DNA from: an uncultured Porticoccus sp.
GTDB lineage: Bacteria > Pseudomonadota > Gammaproteobacteria > Pseudomonadales > Porticoccaceae
DNA length: 64,000 nt
Assembly: GCA_947259505.1 (NCBI GenBank)
Contig: CAMYLT010000002.1
Location: 124,001 to 188,000 of the forward strand
Direction of reading: 5' to 3'
In this document: in pieces, positions 63,244 through 64,000 of the stretch
How positions within the stretch are numbered: position 1 is the first letter of the stretch
Layout of the letters: every line of letters begins with the position of its first letter
Translations under genes and position numbers: made by a program
The notes under the pieces: model-generated
Databases searched by the model: none
What the model was told of the DNA's origin: nothing
Seen by the model: the letters and a program-made list of their open reading frames with translations, nothing else

Positions 63244-63465
63244 CTACCCCCTTTCTGGGGCATCAATACCAGTCAACCTGACCTTGTGAAGAACGTTTCC
63301 AGCTTCAAGGACATTAACCGTGTCGCCATCAGTGATGTTGACCACCGTCCCGGTAAAGTCGGCATAGACAAAGATTGAGAGAAGAATAGTAGAGAGGAAA
63401 TAATTGGCTTGAGCATTACGAAGATCTAAAAAAGCCCAGCAAGCTAAAACTCCCTTGGCTTTCAT
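63244..63465 (-). pseudogene. Truncated thermonuclease (SNase) gene
   Basis: 73 codons: a hydrophobic N-terminus and the first third of a staphylococcal-nuclease domain (FTGTVVNITDGDTVNVLEAG, then RLTGIDAPE), ending in TAG straight after a run AAAGGGGG. The catalytic Arg/Glu region is missing and no continuation is readable in other frames, so this is a truncated relic, not just a frameshift. Confidence 0.65.
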
Positions 63466-63507
63466 CCCCTTCTATTCCGTCAGAGGCAGCTCAAGCTGCA
63501 CTCCTAC

Positions 63508-64000
63508 TCAATTAGTCTTCAGCATTTCCCGCACCACATAATGCAAAATGCCACCGTTTTTGAAGTACACCGCTTCATTTGCGGTATCAATCCGCGATGT
63601 TAAATCGCAGGTTATAGTTGAGCCATCCTTGTAGGTAATGGTCATTTTCAGGATTTGCCCTGTTTCGATTTCACCAGACATGCCTTCTATACTGATGGTT
63701 TCTTCACCGGTCAGTTTTAGGCTTTTGCGATTCGTGTCGAGAGGAAACTGCAATGGCATCACGCCCATACCAATCAGGTTGGAACGGTGAATCCGTTCGA
63801 AAGACTCGGCTACTACGGCGTTAACGCCCAGCAATCGAGTGCCTTTTGCTGCCCAGTCGCGGCTGGAGCCTGTGCCGTATTCTTTACCGGCAATGACGAC
63901 TAAGGGAGTGTTCTGCTCTTGGTATTTCATCGCGGCATCGTAAATGGCCATCTGCTCGCCTGTGGGCACGAACTTGGTGTAACCACCTTCAACATTATCC
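63508..64000 (-). CDS. acnA: Aconitate hydratase A, C-terminal part (cut by window edge)
   Basis: 163 residues visible; the N-terminal part lies beyond 64000. Sequence matches the swivelling C-terminal domain of AcnA/IRP1-type aconitase: [59 protein letters not shown], and the end [25 protein letters not shown]. The SRDWAAKG loop holds substrate-binding residues. Converts citrate to isocitrate in the TCA cycle. Confidence 0.96.
   Translation of the reverse strand, partial: DNVEGGYTKFVPTGEQMAIYDAAMKYQEQNTPLVVIAGKEYGTGSSRDWAAKGTRLLGVNAVVAESFERIHRSNLIGMGVMPLQFPLDTNRKSLKLTGEETISIEGMSGEIETGQILKMTITYKDGSTITCDLTSRIDTANEAVYFKNGGILHYVVREMLKTN

Overview
This window is chromosomal DNA from a motile, Gram-negative gammaproteobacterium. 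The evidence is a FleQ-type polar flagellar regulon with sigma-54 and sigma-28 promoters, a flgA-flgM-flgN-flgZ block like that of Pseudomonas, infC with an ATT start, and the order thrS-infC-rpmI-rplT-pheS-pheT-ihfA-merR. Together with glucosylglycerate (osmolyte) genes and a DauA-type SulP carrier, this fits a marine relative of Pseudomonas/Cellvibrionales. The species cannot be named from the sequence.

Layout. 1-18.0 kb, minus strand: late flagellar genes running from the truncated fleQ through an atypical PilZ gene, fliT, fliS, fliD, flaG, fliC, flgL, flgK, flgJ, flgI, flgH, flgG, flgF, flgE, flgD, flgC and flgB. 18.3-21.7 kb, plus strand: flgA, flgM, flgN, flgZ and a diguanylate cyclase. 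Readable promoters are a sigma-54 site before fliD, a probable sigma-54 site before flgA, and sigma-28 sites before fliC and flgM. 21.8-22.3 kb holds a promoter, a perfect hairpin, a decayed and interrupted tRNA-Leu(CAG), and two terminators. 22.3-25.9 kb is one large periplasmic-sensor/CHASE/PAS/GGDEF/EAL protein. 26.2-30.0 kb is a three-gene operon that makes and phosphorolyses glucosylglycerate. 30.0-34.8 kb holds dauA, a divergent ribbon-helix-helix gene with a perfect palindromic operator between them, cardiolipin synthase and a voltage-gated potassium channel with a zinc ribbon. 35.0-39.5 kb holds tRNA-Asp, tRNA-Val, queD, thpR, yfcH, a phosphomannomutase and galU.

39.83-42.99 kb is a 3.16-kb element inserted at the 3' end of tRNA-Pro(GGG), bounded by a 50-bp perfect direct repeat. 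It has no recognisable integrase. It carries a stand-alone PD-(D/E)XK-like nuclease and a HEPN-domain protein, with repeats next to the att core that could be recombinase arm sites. This is the best candidate here for an undescribed system, probably defence cargo on a non-autonomous element.

43.1-50.8 kb is the conserved translation cluster (merR, ihfA, pheT, pheS, rplT, rpmI, infC, thrS) ending at tRNA-Val(GAC). 50.9-55.7 kb holds a lipoprotein, a secreted protein, two coupled phosphoribosyltransferases (one xpt-like) and ppsA. 55.7-59.7 kb is an overlapping three-gene operon in which a Cys-type formate dehydrogenase-like molybdoenzyme is paired with subunits resembling sulfhydrogenase beta and gamma. 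59.8-64 kb holds uvrB, tRNA-Asn, a djlA-like gene, two gene relics and the 3' end of acnA.
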